Shown one piece after another: positions 62,097-64,000 of a stretch of 64,000 nt of DNA. Numbering within the stretch: position 1 is the first letter of the stretch; the number at the start of each line of letters is the position of its first letter. Below the pieces are notes generated by a model, which ran no database searches, had not been told where the DNA came from, and saw only the letters and a program-made list of their open reading frames with translations. A program made the position numbers and the translations under genes. This DNA is from Entamoeba histolytica HM-1:IMSS (lineage: Eukaryota > Evosea > Mastigamoebida > Endamoebidae), in contig NW_001914862.1 in assembly GCF_000208925.1 (NCBI RefSeq), forward strand, positions 77,751 through 141,750, written 5' to 3'.

Positions 62097-62334
62097 TTAT
62101 ATCATTAGTACAACTATTGAAAAATTCATAGATAATTTTTCAAAGCTTCAACGTTTTAAAAAGAAAGAAGTAATGAAATAATTTAATTATCAAATCAACA
62201 CTCTATCAAATAACTTTTCTTTACAATACAAAATTCTTGAAAAAGAAGATTTAAAAGAATCTATAATTCTCACATAGAATCAATTGGAGTTTTATAAATA
62301 AGTATGTAATTTAATAGAATATTGAGAATAACAA

Positions 62335-62354
62335 AACTCTTTTAAGAGTTTATC
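62335..62354. repeat. Short palindrome in 3' intergenic region
   Basis: AAACTCTT and AAGAGTTT facing each other with TT between, 10-30 bp before the stop of the 62365 gene (downstream of it on the minus strand). A second inverted pair TTGAAAAATT / AATTTTTCAA lies near 62117-62145, downstream of the SH2 gene. Both could be transcript 3'-end structures or chance in AT-rich DNA. Confidence 0.3.
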
Positions 62355-62364
62355 TATAAAGCGA

Positions 62365-63603
62365 TTAAATATTAAAATAAGAAGTTATTTGATTGAAATC
62401 TGACATAAAATTGTAATTTTCCCATTGTTCCCAATTAGTAAATTTTAATAAAAAAGAATTAAATTCTTCTGTTAATATTTTATTTATTTTAAATGCTTCT
62501 GACTGAAGTTCATTTATTGTTATAATAAAGTATGACTTCCAATCAATCAACTTATATTTTAAATCCCATAAATTCATTACTTTTTTATAAGTCCTTCCAA
62601 ATTTAAGGGCATTCATTAATTCATCAGTTCTACCATTATATTTTTTATCAATAACTCTTTTTACTTGATTTAATACAATTTCCATTTCTTCTTTACTACA
62701 TTGACTTGTTGGAATAGGAATAAATTCATTTCCAATTAATTCAATAAAAGAATGTAATATATCTGGATTAGAACTAATTTCATTTAAATTAAATCCCATT
62801 ATAAATGCTTGGTCTAATAATTCTTTGGTTACTGTTGTTTGAGATGAAGAAAATTGAAGTGATGATTTAATACTTTTACAATTAGTGTTTTGTTCAAATA
62901 ATGAAGGAAGTGATCCAGTTAATGGTTTTTGCATAAAAGAGTTAGTCAAAGGATGTGTTGAGCTATTAATATTAAGTGGTTGAACTGGAAGTTTTAATTT
63001 TTGCTTATCTGAAGAGATAGTTAAAAAATTTGGTAATGATGCAGAGATTGATGGAATTGAAGCTGCAAATCCTCCAGAAGGAATTCCAGACTTTACTGTT
63101 GAATAAGACGTTTTTAATGACAAAAATCCATTTGTACAACTTTTATATAAAGTATTTTTAGAAGAATTTTTTAATGGAGGGTTTGGAATACGATCTATAA
63201 GGGATAATGGAGATGGTTGTTTTAATGAAAGTTCTTTTTGTATTTGTTTTTTAGTGTTATGAGTTGGTAGAATTGGAGATGCTACTAGGTATTGACCTGT
63301 TAATTTTAAATCATTCATTCGAAGAAGAATTGTATTAAAGTCTGTTATAAGAGAACTTTCTACCCATTCAATTACTTTATTTTGCATTAAAACTTGAACG
63401 ACACATTTGGTCTTATGAACTAACCCAATCCTAATAATTTTAATAAAAACATTTTCTAAAGATCCTTCAATCATACTGTCTTCATCTTTTGCTTGATGAG
63501 TGATAACAATAATTTGTTCTTTTCTCTTTTTTAATGGAATAATTTTATAAATTATACCTTCATTTAGTACAATCCGGGGTGATATGAAGACGTTTTTGTT
63601 CAT
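62365..63603 (-). CDS. Hypothetical protein, Ser/Pro/Lys-rich, 412 aa
   Basis: The family is not recognised. The N-terminal ~130 residues look like a folded beta-rich domain (VFISPRIVLNEGIIYKII, IIVITHQAKDED, VFIKIIRIGL, CVVQVLMQNKVIEWVES). The middle (about 135-260) is low-complexity, rich in Ser, Pro, Leu and Asn. The C-terminal ~150 residues are helical (TKELLDQAFIMGFNLNEISS, KRVIDKKYNGRTDELMNALK, then WDLKYKLIDWKSYF). No signal peptide, no membrane segment, no zinc motif. It is single-copy in this window and divergent from nothing close. Confidence 0.55.
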   Translation of the reverse strand: MNKNVFISPRIVLNEGIIYKIIPLKKRKEQIIVITHQAKDEDSMIEGSLENVFIKIIRIGLVHKTKCVVQVLMQNKVIEWVESSLITDFNTILLRMNDLKLTGQYLVASPILPTHNTKKQIQKELSLKQPSPLSLIDRIPNPPLKNSSKNTLYKSCTNGFLSLKTSYSTVKSGIPSGGFAASIPSISASLPNFLTISSDKQKLKLPVQPLNINSSTHPLTNSFMQKPLTGSLPSLFEQNTNCKSIKSSLQFSSSQTTVTKELLDQAFIMGFNLNEISSNPDILHSFIELIGNEFIPIPTSQCSKEEMEIVLNQVKRVIDKKYNGRTDELMNALKFGRTYKKVMNLWDLKYKLIDWKSYFIITINELQSEAFKINKILTEEFNSFLLKFTNWEQWENYNFMSDFNQITSYFNI

Positions 63604-63749
63604 ACTATGAATCTAGTGCCTTGAGAACTTCACATTTTTCTTATGAGGAATAAATCCGTTTTACTTTTTGAAAAAGAATATTCGTTTTTTATTAACCAAA
63701 ACTAAAAAAAAAAAATAATTGAAAAAACAAAAAATATGGAAGTTATGTT

Positions 63750-64000
63750 TTACATTTGGACACTACTTAAATGATTTTCTATGATATTAATAATTTCGTT
63801 TAAGTCTTCAAAGTCATTTCTTGATGCAATTCGTATTAACGAAGAAACTAATCCATTTCCTTTTGTTTGCGCTATATCATAAGCTGTTTCATTTTTCTTA
63901 TTTGTTATTGTATAATCACATTTAAATCTTACAAGAACAACAGCAATTTCTATAATATCTTCTTTTGCAGTAAGATGTAATGCAGTATTACCTTCTTCAT
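63750..64000 (-). CDS. Ankyrin-repeat protein, C-terminal end only
   Basis: Translated by hand from the window edge to the stop at 63750. The visible part has one clear ankyrin repeat, G-N-T-A-L-H-L-T-A at the top and a second A-Y-D-I-A-Q element after YTITNKKNE, then a helical end finishing SSVQM. The N-terminal and most of the protein lie beyond 64000. Its function cannot be told; ankyrin repeats mediate protein contacts. Confidence 0.75.
   Translation of the reverse strand, partial: EEGNTALHLTAKEDIIEIAVVLVRFKCDYTITNKKNETAYDIAQTKGNGLVSSLIRIASRNDFEDLNEIINIIENHLSSVQM

Overview
The window is AT-rich nuclear DNA from a protist of the genus Entamoeba, most likely the E. histolytica / E. dispar / E. 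nuttalli group. Four things point there. Genes are tightly packed with short intergenic gaps. Introns are short (mostly 44-71 bp) and nearly all begin GTTTGT. A GAACTTAAAA-type core promoter motif lies 20-40 bp before several start codons. A non-LTR LINE and a SINE share a 3' tail, and the SINE carries ~26-bp internal repeats. The species cannot be fixed from the sequence alone. A run of exactly 100 N (13389-13488) inside the pyruvate phosphate dikinase gene shows this is a gapped assembly.

Layout. 1-6.1 kb: a membrane-anchored papain-type protease (cut by the window edge), the Arp2/3 subunit ARPC1, a TMEM222-type membrane protein, an unknown protein and an enoyl-CoA reductase. 6.8-14.1 kb: an Entamoeba leucine-rich-repeat protein, WRNIP1/Mgs1, a small unknown, a nucleotidyltransferase, PIG-F and the gapped PPDK. 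14.4-25.1 kb: a RhoGAP, a three-domain PPC-type surface or sorting receptor, CDC48, PCF11, a histone stem-loop binding protein, ICMT and a small membrane protein. 25.2-33.9 kb: BRR2, a GET2/CAML-like receptor, an adaptor sigma subunit, a ubiquitin-like/UBA protein and a TBC RabGAP. 34-41 kb: a complete SINE with target-site duplications, SWC4/DMAP1, a second TMEM222 paralogue, a thioredoxin-domain protein and DIB1. 41-49 kb: a degenerate Ras-like protein, a two-RRM protein, a calpain-LIM fusion, a LITAF protein and a decayed LINE. 49.8-64 kb: RPL6, a PH protein, PEN-2, VPS36, a lipase, a GltD-like oxidoreductase, a C2 protein, importin alpha, a RING protein, a pseudokinase-SH2 protein, an unknown and an ankyrin-repeat fragment.

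There is no single operon-like system, as expected for a eukaryote. Functional themes do recur. Membrane traffic and protein sorting: AP sigma, VPS36, TBC, LITAF, C2, the PPC receptor, GET2-like, CDC48. Pre-mRNA and histone-mRNA processing: BRR2, DIB1, PCF11, SLBP, RRM. Signalling: RhoGAP, Ras-like, SH2 pseudokinase, PH.

Several genes appear only after introns are placed by hand. They include PEN-2 (gamma-secretase subunit, 51660-52001), the true 5-nt first coding exon of CDC48, the 13-nt first exon of ICMT, both TMEM222 paralogues, SLBP, DIB1 and the AP sigma subunit. All splice models here are inferred from reading frame and the GTTTG donor signature; no transcript data were available.
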